This document shows positions 1 through 9,200 of a DNA stretch of 64,000 nucleotides, one piece after another. Within the stretch, counting starts at the first letter, position 1, and the number at the start of each line of letters is the position of its first letter. The DNA is taken from the NCBI RefSeq assembly GCF_002224125.1, contig NZ_NCSM01000014.1, positions 468,376 to 532,375 on the forward strand, written 5' to 3'. The notes beneath the pieces were generated by a model. It made no database searches, was not told where the DNA came from, and saw only the letters and a list, made by a program, of their open reading frames with translations. The position numbers and the translations under genes were made by a program. This DNA is from Streptomyces sp. NBS 14/10. GTDB taxonomy: Bacteria; Actinomycetota; Actinomycetes; Streptomycetales; Streptomycetaceae.

Positions 1-2
1 AT

Positions 3-659
3 GCGCCTGCTGGTGGCGCGCCCGTCGGTGGCGTGCCCGCTGGTGGTGTGCCCGCCGGTGATGCGGCCGCTGGTGGCGCGCCCGTCGGCGACGCGCCCAC
101 CAGCGACCCGGCCACCAGTGACGCCGCCACCGGCGACGCGGCCACGGCCTGGCAGCGGCTGGCCGCCTCCCTCACTCCCGTCCTGGAAGCCGCCGACGCG
201 GCCGGGATCCCGCTCGCCATCGAGCCCGAACCCGGCCATCTCCTCGCCACCCTCGCCGACTTCCACCACCTCCGCCGCCTCCTCGGCGATCCGCCCGCGC
301 TGGGCCTCACCCTGGACCTCGGCCACTGCCAGTGCCTGGAACCCCTGCCGCCCGCCGACTGCGTACGCGCGGCCGCGCCCTGGCTGCGGCACGTCCAGAT
401 CGAGGACATGCGGCGCGGCGTCCACGACCACCTCCCGTTCGGGGAGGGCGAGATGGACTTCCCACCCGTCCTCGCGGCGCTCGCCGCGACCGGCTACCAG
501 GGACTGACCGTCGTCGAGCTGCCCCGCCACTCCCACGCCGGCCCCCACTACGCCGAGACCTCCCTGCCGTTCCTACGCCGCGCGGCCGCCGCCCCGGCGG
601 CCGCCGCCCCGGAAACCACCACCCCCGCCACCGCCGTGCCGGAAGGGAGCACCCCATGA
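3..659 (+). CDS. TIM-barrel sugar isomerase/epimerase-like protein, 5'-truncated by window start
   Basis: This is the C-terminal part of a xylose-isomerase-like TIM-barrel protein. The reading frame is already open at the first base, so the start lies outside the window. From about base 150 onward it shows barrel strands with likely metal and substrate residues: AIEPEPGH, TLDLGHC, HVQIED, HDHLPFGEGE and VELPRHSH. The first 50 codons are odd. They are a Gly/Ala/Pro/Asp low-complexity stretch with DNA repeats, including 20 bases identical at 9-28 and 69-88. It overlaps the next gene (eboA) by the ATGA at 656-659, so it belongs to the ebo operon, whose members are thought to move or modify a hydrophobic metabolite. 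Substrate unknown. Confidence 0.8.
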   Translation, partial: APAGGAPVGGVPAGGVPAGDAAAGGAPVGDAPTSDPATSDAATGDAATAWQRLAASLTPVLEAADAAGIPLAIEPEPGHLLATLADFHHLRRLLGDPPALGLTLDLGHCQCLEPLPPADCVRAAAPWLRHVQIEDMRRGVHDHLPFGEGEMDFPPVLAALAATGYQGLTVVELPRHSHAGPHYAETSLPFLRRAAAAPAAAAPETTTPATAVPEGSTP

Positions 660-1360
660 CCCACTCGCCCGCCACGGGCACCGGCCCGGACCCCACCCCC
701 GGCGCACTCCCCGACGCACTCCCCGACGCACTCCGCGACCACCGCGACCGCCTCGACACCCACCTCCACCCGGCCGCCCGCGCCTGGCTCCGGCAGGCCC
801 TGGACGAGGCCGCCGCCAAGTCCGGCTCCGGGTGGGAGCTGCGCGTGGCGGAGGCCGGGCGCCGTTGCGGCAGCCGGAACGCCGACGCCGCCCGCATCCT
901 CATCCTGCACGCGGCCCACGCCGACCCCGCCACCCTCACCCGCCTCTACCACCAGGGCTCGGCCGCCGAACGCCGCGCCGTGCTGTCCGCCCTGCCGCAC
1001 CTCGTGCCCGGCCCCGACGCGGTCCCCCTGGTCGAGGACGCACTGCGCACCAATGACACCCGCCTCCTCGCCGCCGCCCTCGGCCCCTACGCGGCCCGCC
1101 ACCTCGACGCCCACAGCTGGCGGCACGCCGTACTGAAGTGTCTGTTCACCGGCGTCCCGGTGGACGCGGTGGCCGGCCTCTCGGCGCGCGGGCGCGGCGA
1201 CGCCGAACTGGCCCGCATGCTCGCCGACTACGCGGCCGAGCGCACCGCCGCCGACCGGCCCGTGCCCGCCGACCTGTACCGCGTCCTGGACCTGGCCGCC
1301 GAAGACCCGGCCGCCGAAGACCCCGAGGCGGACCACCCCCACGGCAAGGAGGAGTCCTGA
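656..1360 (+). CDS. eboA: EboA family metabolite-traffic protein
   Basis: A 234-residue protein. The ATG at 656 overlaps the upstream stop as ATGA and is preceded by GGAAGGGAG at a suitable distance. The N-terminus is Pro/Ala rich, with a small duplicated LPDA motif coming from a 12-base DNA repeat near 706-735. The rest is helical, with a conserved-looking segment AWLRQALDEAA and WELRVAEAGRRCG near residues 43-73. EboA has no established enzymatic activity. It is known as part of the ebo clusters of cyanobacteria, algae-associated bacteria and actinomycetes, which are linked to transport of membrane-active metabolites. The assignment rests on these segments and on the order eboA, TatD-like, eboE, phosphatase. 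Confidence 0.75.
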   Translation: MTHSPATGTGPDPTPGALPDALPDALRDHRDRLDTHLHPAARAWLRQALDEAAAKSGSGWELRVAEAGRRCGSRNADAARILILHAAHADPATLTRLYHQGSAAERRAVLSALPHLVPGPDAVPLVEDALRTNDTRLLAAALGPYAARHLDAHSWRHAVLKCLFTGVPVDAVAGLSARGRGDAELARMLADYAAERTAADRPVPADLYRVLDLAAEDPAAEDPEADHPHGKEES

Positions 1361-2208
1361 TGCGCCTGTTCGACCCGCACATCCACATGACCTCCCGCAC
1401 CACCGACGACTACGAGGCGATGCGCGCCGCCGGGATCCGCGCCGTGGTCGAGCCGTCGTTCTGGCTCGGCCAGCCCCGTACCTCGCCCGCCTCCTTCCTC
1501 GACTACTTCGACTCCCTGCTCGGCTGGGAGCCCTTCCGCGCCGCCCAGCACGGCATCGCCCACCACTGCACGCTCGCCCTCAACCCCAAGGAGGCGAACG
1601 ACCCCCGCTGCGTGCCCGTGCTCGACGAGTTGCCCCGTTATCTCGTCAAGGACCAGGTCGTGGCCGTGGGGGAGATCGGCTACGACTCGATGACCCCCGC
1701 CGAGGACACCGCCCTCGCCGCACAGCTCCAGCTCGCCGCCGACCACGGCCTGCCCGCGCTCGTGCACACCCCGCACCGCGACAAGCTCGCCGGTCTGCGC
1801 CGCACCCTCGACGTCGTCCGCGAGTCCGCGCTGCCGGTGGACCGGGTGCTGGTGGACCACCTCAACGAGACGACGGTGAAGGAGGCCAAGGACAGCGGCT
1901 GCTGGCTGGGTTTCTCCGTCTACCCCGTCACCAAGATGGACGAGCGCCGGATGGTGGCGATCCTGCGCGCGTACGGGCCCGAGAAGGTGCTGGTGAACTC
2001 CGCCGCCGACTGGGGCAGAAGCGATCCGCTGAAGACCCGCCGGGTGGCCGACCTGATGCTGGCCGAGGGGTTCAGCGAGGACGACGTCGACCGGGTGCTG
2101 TGGCGTAACCCCGTCGCCTTCTACGGGCTCAGCGGCCGACTGGAACTCGAGGTCACCCCGCCGGAGGCCACCCACGAGGGCAACTCCCTGCTGCGCGGAG
2201 GGGAGTGA
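1360..2208 (+). CDS. TatD-family metal-dependent hydrolase (EboB-like)
   Basis: A 282-residue amidohydrolase-fold protein. The ATG at 1360 shares a base with the TGA of eboA (TGATG) and follows an AAGGAGGAG ribosome binding site. Metal-binding motifs appear in the usual TatD order: an HxH in DPHIH near residue 6, Glu in VGEIGYD near 107, His in ALVHTPH near 136, His in VDHLNE near 166 and Asp in NSAADWGRSD near 212. The length fits the family. In ebo clusters a TatD-like hydrolase sits beside eboA, which matches here. The natural substrate is not known; a metabolite phosphoester or amide is possible but unproven. Confidence 0.82.
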   Translation: MRLFDPHIHMTSRTTDDYEAMRAAGIRAVVEPSFWLGQPRTSPASFLDYFDSLLGWEPFRAAQHGIAHHCTLALNPKEANDPRCVPVLDELPRYLVKDQVVAVGEIGYDSMTPAEDTALAAQLQLAADHGLPALVHTPHRDKLAGLRRTLDVVRESALPVDRVLVDHLNETTVKEAKDSGCWLGFSVYPVTKMDERRMVAILRAYGPEKVLVNSAADWGRSDPLKTRRVADLMLAEGFSEDDVDRVLWRNPVAFYGLSGRLELEVTPPEATHEGNSLLRGGE

Positions 2209-2211
2209 GCG

Positions 2212-3381
2212 ATGCGCTTCCGCCACCCGGACGGCACCACCGTCCACCTCGCCTACTGCACCAATGTGCACCCCGCCGAATCCCTCGACGGCGTCATGGC
2301 CCAGCTCCGCGACCACTGCGCGCCCGTCCGCCGCCGCCTGGGCCGCGACCGCCTGGGCATCGGCCTGTGGCTGGCCCGCGACGCCGCCCGTACTCTCGAC
2401 ACCGACCCGGCCGCGCTGCGCGCCCTGCGCCGCGAACTCGACCGCGGCGGCCTGGAGGTCGTCACCCTCAACGGCTTCCCGTACGAGGGCTTCGGCGCCG
2501 CCGAGGTGAAGTACCGCGTGTACAAGCCGGACTGGGCCGATCCCGAGCGCCTGGAGTACACCACCGCACTGGCCCGGATCCTCACCGGTCTGCTGCCCGA
2601 CGATGTCACCGAGGGCAGCGTCTCCACCCTGCCGCTCGGCTGGCGCACCACCTGGAGCGCCGACCGCGCCCGCGCGGGGCAGCGGGCGCTGTCGACCCTC
2701 GCCGAGCGCCTGGACGCCCTGGCGGAACTGACCGGCCGGAGCGTCCGGGTGGGCCTGGAACCGGAGCCCGGCTGCACCGTGGAGACCACCGGTGACGCCC
2801 TCGCCCCGCTCACCGCCGTCGGTCACCCCCGTATCGGCGTCTGCGTCGACACCTGCCATCTCGCCACCTCCTTCGAGGACCCGACGGCGGCCCTGGACGC
2901 GCTCGCCGCCGCCCGCGTCCCCGTCGTCAAGTCCCAGCTGTCGGCCGCCCTGCACGCCGAACACCCCGACCGGCCGGAGGTCCGCGCGGCCCTCGCCGCC
3001 TTCGCCGAACCCCGCTTTCTGCACCAGACCCGCACGGTCACGGCGACCGGCCTGCGCGGCACCGACGACCTCGACGAGGCCGTCGGCGGTTCGGCCCTGC
3101 CCGCCACCGCCCCCTGGCGGTCCCACTTCCACGTCCCGCTGCACGCGGCCCCCGCCGCGCCCCTCACCTCCACACTCCCGGTCCTGCGGACCGCCCTGAA
3201 CCGCCTCGTCGGCGGCTCGTATCCGCTGACCCGCCATCTGGAGGTGGAGACGTACACCTGGCAGGCGCTCCCGCCCGAGCTGCGGCCCCGCAGCCGGGAC
3301 CGGCTCGCCGACGGCATCGCCGCCGAACTCGCCCTCGCCCGCGACGAGCTGACCGGCCTCGGGCTGAAGGAGCTGCCATGA
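2212..3381 (+). CDS. eboE: EboE, TIM-barrel metabolite-traffic protein
   Basis: A 389-residue xylose-isomerase-like protein with the EboE-type opening, LAYCTNVHPAES at residues 12-23. Later motifs fit a divalent-metal TIM barrel: GLEPEPGC, VCVDTCHLA and the conserved C-terminal HLEVETYTWQALP. The ATG at 2212 lies three bases after the TatD stop and has a GGAGGGGAG ribosome binding site. It overlaps the next gene by ATGA at 3378. It is co-transcribed with eboA and the phosphatase gene, so it is predicted to act on the same unknown metabolite. Confidence 0.82.
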   Translation: MRFRHPDGTTVHLAYCTNVHPAESLDGVMAQLRDHCAPVRRRLGRDRLGIGLWLARDAARTLDTDPAALRALRRELDRGGLEVVTLNGFPYEGFGAAEVKYRVYKPDWADPERLEYTTALARILTGLLPDDVTEGSVSTLPLGWRTTWSADRARAGQRALSTLAERLDALAELTGRSVRVGLEPEPGCTVETTGDALAPLTAVGHPRIGVCVDTCHLATSFEDPTAALDALAAARVPVVKSQLSAALHAEHPDRPEVRAALAAFAEPRFLHQTRTVTATGLRGTDDLDEAVGGSALPATAPWRSHFHVPLHAAPAAPLTSTLPVLRTALNRLVGGSYPLTRHLEVETYTWQALPPELRPRSRDRLADGIAAELALARDELTGLGLKELP

Positions 3382-4883
3382 CCTGGCCGATGACCGGGAA
3401 CACGACCGAACCCATGCCCGAACCCATGACCGCGCCCAACCTGGGAGCCGCCACGACCGGGCCCAACGGGCCCCGCCCCACCCCGCTCCTCGTCCTCGAT
3501 GTGGTCGGCCTCACCCCCCGGCTCCTCGCCCATATGCCCCGCCTCAAGGCCCTCGCCGCCGCCGGCTCCCGGGCCCATCTCGGCACCGTACTGCCCGCCG
3601 TCACCTGCGCCGCCCAGTCCACCTTCCTCACCGGCACGATGCCCTCCGAACACGGCATCGTCGCCAACGGCTGGTACTTCCGCGAGCTCGGCGACGTCCT
3701 GCTGTGGCGCCAGCACAACGGCCTCGTCGCCGGGGACAAGGTGTGGGACGCGGCCCGCCGCGCCCACCCCGGCTATACGGTCGCCAACATCTGCTGGTGG
3801 TACGCCATGGGCGCCGACACCGACCTCACCGTCACCCCGCGCCCCGTCTACTACGCCGACGGCCGCAAGGAGCCGGACTGCTACACCCGGCCGCCCGCCC
3901 TGCACGACGAACTCACCGAGAAGTTGGGCACGTTCCCGCTGTTCCACTTCTGGGGGCCCGGCGCCGATCTGGTCTCCAGCCAGTGGATCATCGACGCCAC
4001 CCGCCACATCCTCCGCACCCGCCACCCCGACCTGGCGCTCTGCTACCTCCCGCACCTCGACTACGACCTCCAGCGCTACGGCCCCGACGACCCCCGCTCC
4101 CGCAAGGCGGCCGCCGACCTGGACGCGGCCATGGCCCCGCTGCTGGACGACGCCCGCGCCGAGGGCCGTACGGTCGTCGCGCTGTCCGAGTACGGCATCA
4201 CCCGGGTGAGCCGGCCCGTCGACATCAACCGCGCCCTGCGCCGCGCCGGGCTGCTGGAGGTGCACACCCAGGACGGGATGGAATACCTCGACCCGATGGC
4301 CTCCCGCGCCTTCGCCGTCGCCGACCACCAGATCGCCCATGTGTACGTCCGCCGCCCCGAGGACATGGCCGCCACCCGCGCCGCCCTCGACGGGCTGCCC
4401 GGGATCGAGCAACTACTCGACGACGAGGGCAAGAAGGCCCACCACCTCGACCACGCGCGCTCCGGCGAACTGGTCGCCATCGCCGAACCGGACGCCTGGT
4501 TCACGTACTACTACTGGCTCGACGACGCCCGCGCGCCCGACTTCGCGCAACTCGTCGAGATCCACCGCAAGCCCGGCTACGATCCGGTCGAGCTGTTCAT
4601 GGACCCGCTCGACCCCTATGTGAAGGTCAAGGCCGCCACCGCGCTCGCCCGCAAGAAGCTCGGGATGCGCTACCGGATGGCGGTCGTCCCCCTCGACCCC
4701 ACCCCGATCCGCGGCAGCCACGGCCGCCTGCCCACGAGCGACGACGACGGTCCGCTCCTCCTGTGCTCCACCCCCCGCGCCGTCGGCGACCGCATCGCGG
4801 CCACCGACGTGAAGTCCCTGCTGCTCCACCTCGCCGGTCTCGACACCGACGCCCCAGAGGAAACGAAGGAAGGCACCCCGTGA
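3378..4883 (+). CDS. Alkaline-phosphatase-superfamily protein, nucleotide pyrophosphatase type (EboF-like)
   Basis: A 501-residue protein of the type I phosphodiesterase/nucleotide pyrophosphatase group. Visible features are a first metal Asp in LVLDVVGL near residue 39, the nucleophile region PAVTCAAQSTFLTG near 74-87 with Thr as the likely nucleophile, a metal pair in YLPHLDYD near 222, SEYGI near 271 and a His in VADHQIAHVYV near 315. The start overlaps eboE and the stop overlaps the next gene (GTGA at 4880-4883). The N-terminal 30 residues are Met/Pro/Thr rich, with no clear signal peptide. Phosphatases of this kind occur in ebo clusters, where they may remove a phosphate from the transported compound. 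Confidence 0.8.
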   Translation: MTWPMTGNTTEPMPEPMTAPNLGAATTGPNGPRPTPLLVLDVVGLTPRLLAHMPRLKALAAAGSRAHLGTVLPAVTCAAQSTFLTGTMPSEHGIVANGWYFRELGDVLLWRQHNGLVAGDKVWDAARRAHPGYTVANICWWYAMGADTDLTVTPRPVYYADGRKEPDCYTRPPALHDELTEKLGTFPLFHFWGPGADLVSSQWIIDATRHILRTRHPDLALCYLPHLDYDLQRYGPDDPRSRKAAADLDAAMAPLLDDARAEGRTVVALSEYGITRVSRPVDINRALRRAGLLEVHTQDGMEYLDPMASRAFAVADHQIAHVYVRRPEDMAATRAALDGLPGIEQLLDDEGKKAHHLDHARSGELVAIAEPDAWFTYYYWLDDARAPDFAQLVEIHRKPGYDPVELFMDPLDPYVKVKAATALARKKLGMRYRMAVVPLDPTPIRGSHGRLPTSDDDGPLLLCSTPRAVGDRIAATDVKSLLLHLAGLDTDAPEETKEGTP

Positions 4884-6022
4884 ACAACACGCCTGACACC
4901 GACGACCAGCTCCGCCGCAGCCTCGGCGTCGGCCGCCGCCGCTTCCTGAGCACCTGCACCGCCGTCGCGGCCGGGGCGATCGCAGCCCCCGTCCTCGGCG
5001 CGAGCCCCGTACAGGCCGCCGCACCCCGGTCGGCCGGCACCGGCAGAGGGCACGCACTCGTCCCCGCGGACAAGCGCGGCATCATCCTCTACACGGTCCG
5101 CGACGCCATCGGCCGCGACCCGCTCACCTCCTCCCTCCCGTCCGGCTTCCGCGCCGTCTTCGAACAACTCGCCCGCTTCGGCTACCGCCAGGTCGAGTTC
5201 GCCGGCTACGGCCAGCACGCCAACGCCCCCGGCGGCGCGAGCCTGGAGTCCGTCGAGGGCGCCAAGCTGCTGCGCCGCTGGCTGGACGACAACGGTCTGC
5301 GCGCCCAGGGCAACCACGGCTTCATCCCCGGCTCCTGGCCCCTGACCAGCGCCGACCTGGACACCTTCAAAAAGCACCTGGAGATCGCGAACATCCTCGG
5401 CCTGGCCCACATGGGCACCGGTGGCGACCCCACCGGAAGCGCCTACAAGGCCGACTGGGACGTCGCCGCCGACAAGTGGCACGCCCTCGGCGCGATCGCC
5501 CGCCGCGCCGGCCTCAAGCTCTACACCCACAACCACGACGCGGCCTACGGCTTCCTGCTCGACGGCGGCCCGCTGGACGCCCAGGGCAAGCCCACCCGCA
5601 GCTCGGGCATCCGCAAGCTGGAGTACTTCCTGTCCATCACCGACCCCCAGCTGGTCTGGCTGGAGATGGACGTCTTCTGGGCGCATGTCGCCCAGTACAA
5701 GTTCCGCACCTACACCGCCCACGACGGCTCCACGCAGACGAACGTCTTCGACCCGGCCGGCCTCGTCACCCGTAACAACAAGCGCTACCCGCTGTTCCAC
5801 GCCAAGGACGGCGTCGTCAACGCCACCAACGGGATGGGCTACGACATGGTCCCGTTCGGCACCGGCGTCATCGACTACACCACGTTCTTCTCCCGCGTGG
5901 GCCACCGCAACTACCACAACCCGATGGTCGAGCAGGACAACGCGCCCAGCACCACCAACCCGGGCCAGTCCCTGGAACACGCGGCGATCGGCTACCGCAA
6001 CCTGGCCGCCCTGCGCCGTTAA
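4880..6022 (+). CDS. Tat-exported TIM-barrel sugar isomerase/epimerase-like protein
   Basis: A 380-residue protein starting at a GTG that overlaps the previous stop, with AAGGAAGG upstream. The N-terminus carries a twin-arginine signal: GRRRFLST near residues 18-25, a hydrophobic Ala-rich stretch, and a likely cleavage site after PVQAAA. The mature part is an AP-endonuclease-2/xylose-isomerase-type barrel with RQVEFAGYG, NHGF, YTHNHD, WLEMDVFW, LFHAKDG and MVEQDN segments carrying the probable metal ligands. It is therefore an exported relative of the first gene in the window. It is the last gene of the ebo-type operon, followed by a strong hairpin. The substrate is unknown. Confidence 0.85.
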   Translation: MNNTPDTDDQLRRSLGVGRRRFLSTCTAVAAGAIAAPVLGASPVQAAAPRSAGTGRGHALVPADKRGIILYTVRDAIGRDPLTSSLPSGFRAVFEQLARFGYRQVEFAGYGQHANAPGGASLESVEGAKLLRRWLDDNGLRAQGNHGFIPGSWPLTSADLDTFKKHLEIANILGLAHMGTGGDPTGSAYKADWDVAADKWHALGAIARRAGLKLYTHNHDAAYGFLLDGGPLDAQGKPTRSSGIRKLEYFLSITDPQLVWLEMDVFWAHVAQYKFRTYTAHDGSTQTNVFDPAGLVTRNNKRYPLFHAKDGVVNATNGMGYDMVPFGTGVIDYTTFFSRVGHRNYHNPMVEQDNAPSTTNPGQSLEHAAIGYRNLAALRR

Positions 6023-6077
6023 AAACAGGCACGGGCGGAGGGCCTTCCGGGCAACCCGGCCGCCCTCTGCCCGTGCC
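6020..6077. terminator. Bidirectional terminator hairpin between the ebo operon and the EccA-like gene
   Basis: A 15-bp stem pairs 6028-6042 with 6063-6077, with a single G-U wobble and a loop that can form a further small hairpin. On the minus strand the hairpin is followed by a run of five T (the A-run at 6021-6025). It is therefore a classic intrinsic terminator for the minus-strand gene ending at 6273. On the plus strand it lacks a U-tract but is long and strong enough to end the ebo transcript. Confidence 0.75.
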
Positions 6078-6272
6078 GAGCGAAATTCCGTGGCGCCCGC
6101 GGGCATTCTGACCATGGATCGAGGTGGGCGGCACCCTGGCGCGCGCCGGTGCGGGGACCAGGTGTCATGCCCGTCGGATGGTGAGCCGGATGACCTGGAA
6201 GGCCGAGATCGACCGGAGTGATCCGCGACGGCGCCACGGCGGTCGGACCGCGCCCCTGACACCCCCACCCGC
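6078..6272. other. Intergenic gap between converging transcripts
   Basis: About 195 bases between the terminator hairpin and the end of the minus-strand EccA-like gene. I see no convincing gene, promoter or repeat in it. Confidence 0.5.
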
Positions 6273-9200
6273 TCACCCGAATACACCGAGTCCTGCGGCC
6301 GGCAGATCCTCCGGTAGCAGCGTCCGCAGATCGTCCACGCTGGGTGCGCGCACTGCGGTGAGCCGCCGGGCCTGGTGGGTGATCATCGTTTCCAGGAGCT
6401 GCCGTGCCAGGCGCCCGTTACCGAAGGAGCGGTCGCGGGGGATGGCGTCGATATGGGTGTGCAGCGCGTCGAGGGTGTCCGCCGTGCAGGTGTAGCCGGA
6501 CTCCTCGGCGTGCCGCTCCAGGATGGTGAGGAGCTCGTCGGTGGAGTAGTTCTCGAACTCCACGAACCGCGAGAAGCGGGAGGCCAGGCCTGGGTTGGAG
6601 GCCAGGAAGCGCCGCATCTCCGCGGTGTAGCCGGCGACGATGACCACGACCTGGTCCCGGTGGTCCTCCATCAGCTTCAGCAGCGTGTCCACGGCCTCGC
6701 GGCCGAAGTCGGAACCGCCCCCTTCGGGGGTGAGGGTGTAGGCCTCGTCGATGAACAGCACCCCGCCCATGGCGCTTTCGAAGACCTCCTTGGTGAGCTG
6801 CGCGGTGTGGCCCACATAGCGGCCCACCAGATCGGCGCGGGCGACCTCGACGAGCTGGCCGCGGGGCAGGACGCCCAGGGAGTGCAGCAGCCCGGCGTAG
6901 AGGCGGGCGACGGTGGTCTTGCCGGTGCCGGGCGGGCCGGAGAAGACCAGATGCTGGCTGATGCGCGGGGCCGGCAGCCCGGCGGCCTCGCGCTGCTTGG
7001 CCGTGGTGAGCAGCGAGACCAAGTCGGTGACCTCGCGCTTGACCGCGCTGAGGCCGACCATGGCCTCGAGCCTGGCGAGCATCGCCTCCCGGTCCTCATC
7101 GGTCTGCTGGTATGCGCCGCTCTCGTCGCTGACGTCCTCGGGGAGCAGCAGGGTGAGGTCCCGTTCGGCGGGTTCGGCCATGGTGGCGAGGCGGAAGGCC
7201 TGGCGGTCGACCATCTCCTCGAAGACCCGGCGGGCCGCGCGGCCGTTGCCGAAGCTGGCGCCCCGGTCCATCCCCTCGAAGTGCGCCGCGAGCGTCTCCG
7301 TGGTCCCCGGGCCCAGTTCGTACTGGTGGGAGGCGCACATGCTCTCCGTGATGGTCACCAGGTCCGTCACGGAGTAGTTGGCGAACTCGATGGTGCGGGT
7401 GAAGCGGGAGGCCAGGCCGGGGTTGGACTCCAGGAAGGACGTCATCTCGGCGGAGTAGCCCGCCGCGATGACCACCACGTCCTCGCGGTGGTCCTCCATC
7501 AGTTTCAGCAGGGTGTCCACGGCCTCGCGGCCGAAGTCGTTGGAGCTGCCGCCGTCGGGGGTGAGGGTGTAGGCCTCGTCGATGAACAGCACCCCGCCGA
7601 TGGCCTGGTTGAACGCCTCGGTGGTCTTGATGGCCGTACCGCCGATGACCTGGGCGACGAGGTCGGCGCGGGAGACTTCGACCAGGTGGCCTTCGGGGAG
7701 GACGCCGAGCTGGGCGAGGATGGAGCCGTAGAGCCGGGCGACGGTGGTCTTACCCGTACCCGGGGGGCCGGCGAAGACCAGATGGCGGCTCATGGAGGGC
7801 ACCGGCATGCCCAGCCGCTGCCGCCGCTGGGCGAGCTGGTTGAGGTTGACCAGGGTCCGTACCTGGTGCTTGACCCCCTCCAGACCGATCAGGGCGTCCA
7901 GTTCCTCCAGCGGATCCGCCGGCTCACCGCGGCCGGAGTCCTTGCCCGAAGCGGCGCGCCCACCGGCACCAGCGGCCACCGCGTCACCCCACACGTCGGG
8001 CGTCCCGTTGTCCGCGCTGGTCAGCTCCGTGATGTCCAGGCGCTCGCTGGGCCGGGTCTGGGCGAGTCCGGCGCCGCGGTTGTCGCGGACGGTGCAGCCG
8101 GTGACGGTGACCGGCTCGGCGGTGTCGACGCGGATGCCGTCGCCGACGCTGCCGCTGATCTGGCAGGTACGCAGTTCGGCGCGCGAGCCCGCCGTGAGCA
8201 GGACGCCATGCGCCTGGGCACCGGTGATCCGGGCCCGGGTGAGGGTGAGTTCGGCGCCGTCCTCGACGGCTATGCCGGAGGCGCCGCTGCCGTCGATCTC
8301 GATGTCGCGGACGGTGGCGATGCCCTCGCGGCCGATGGAGACGGCGGCTTCGCCGGAGGCGCGCAGTACGCAGTCGTCCAGTTGGGTGTTGCCGCCGTCG
8401 GCGATGCGTATCCCGGCGTCGGTGGCGCGCTCGATGGTGCAGAACTCCAGTCGGCCGCGGCCCTCTTCGCCCACCTCGACGCCGAACCGGCCGGGTGCGG
8501 TGATGAGGGCATGGCGGACGAGCGGGTTGGCGTGGGTGCGGATGGAGATGGCGCTGCCCTGGGCGTCCGACACCTCCAGCCGGTCGAACTCCGCGGTCGA
8601 CTCATCGACGAGCTGCACCGCGGCCGCGGGGTCGGCGCAGTCACGCACCACCGCGCGGAAGAACGACGGCGAACTGGAGTCGGCCACCCGGATCGCCGAA
8701 CCGCCTGCCGAGGTGAACTCACAGTCCTCGAAGGTACCGCGCGAACGCTCCGAGACCACCAGCCCAGGACCCTTCGTCCGGGTCGTGGTACACCGCCGCA
8801 ACAGGGGGTCGGCGCCGGCTGACAATGCGATCCCCGGCCCGGTCGTACCGGACACCGACACCTGCTCCAGTGTGGGACGCGAGGAGCTGGTCAGGTAGAC
8901 GCCGACGGAGGTGTCGCGCACGGTGGTGTGCATGACTCGCGTCGTGCTGTTGCCCTCCAGCGCGATCGCGGGCTTGTCCGTCCCGGTGATGTCACACGAC
9001 TCGATCGAACCCTGGGCTTCGCCGTTGGCGAGGACGCCGTTGCCGCGTGTGTCGCGCATGCGGCAGTTGCGAATCGTGGATCGGGCGTTCTCGCTGAGCA
9101 CGATGGCCGAGGTGCCGAGGTTCTCCAGTACACAGTCCTCGATGACGCTGCCGGTCTCGGATGTGTCGACGATTCCGGCGCCCTCGCGGTTGGTGACCCG

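Noticed and set aside
1..507. Open plus-strand frame from base 1
   Set aside because: It is a shifted frame over the TIM-barrel gene, consisting of Pro/Arg/Ser runs without any domain.
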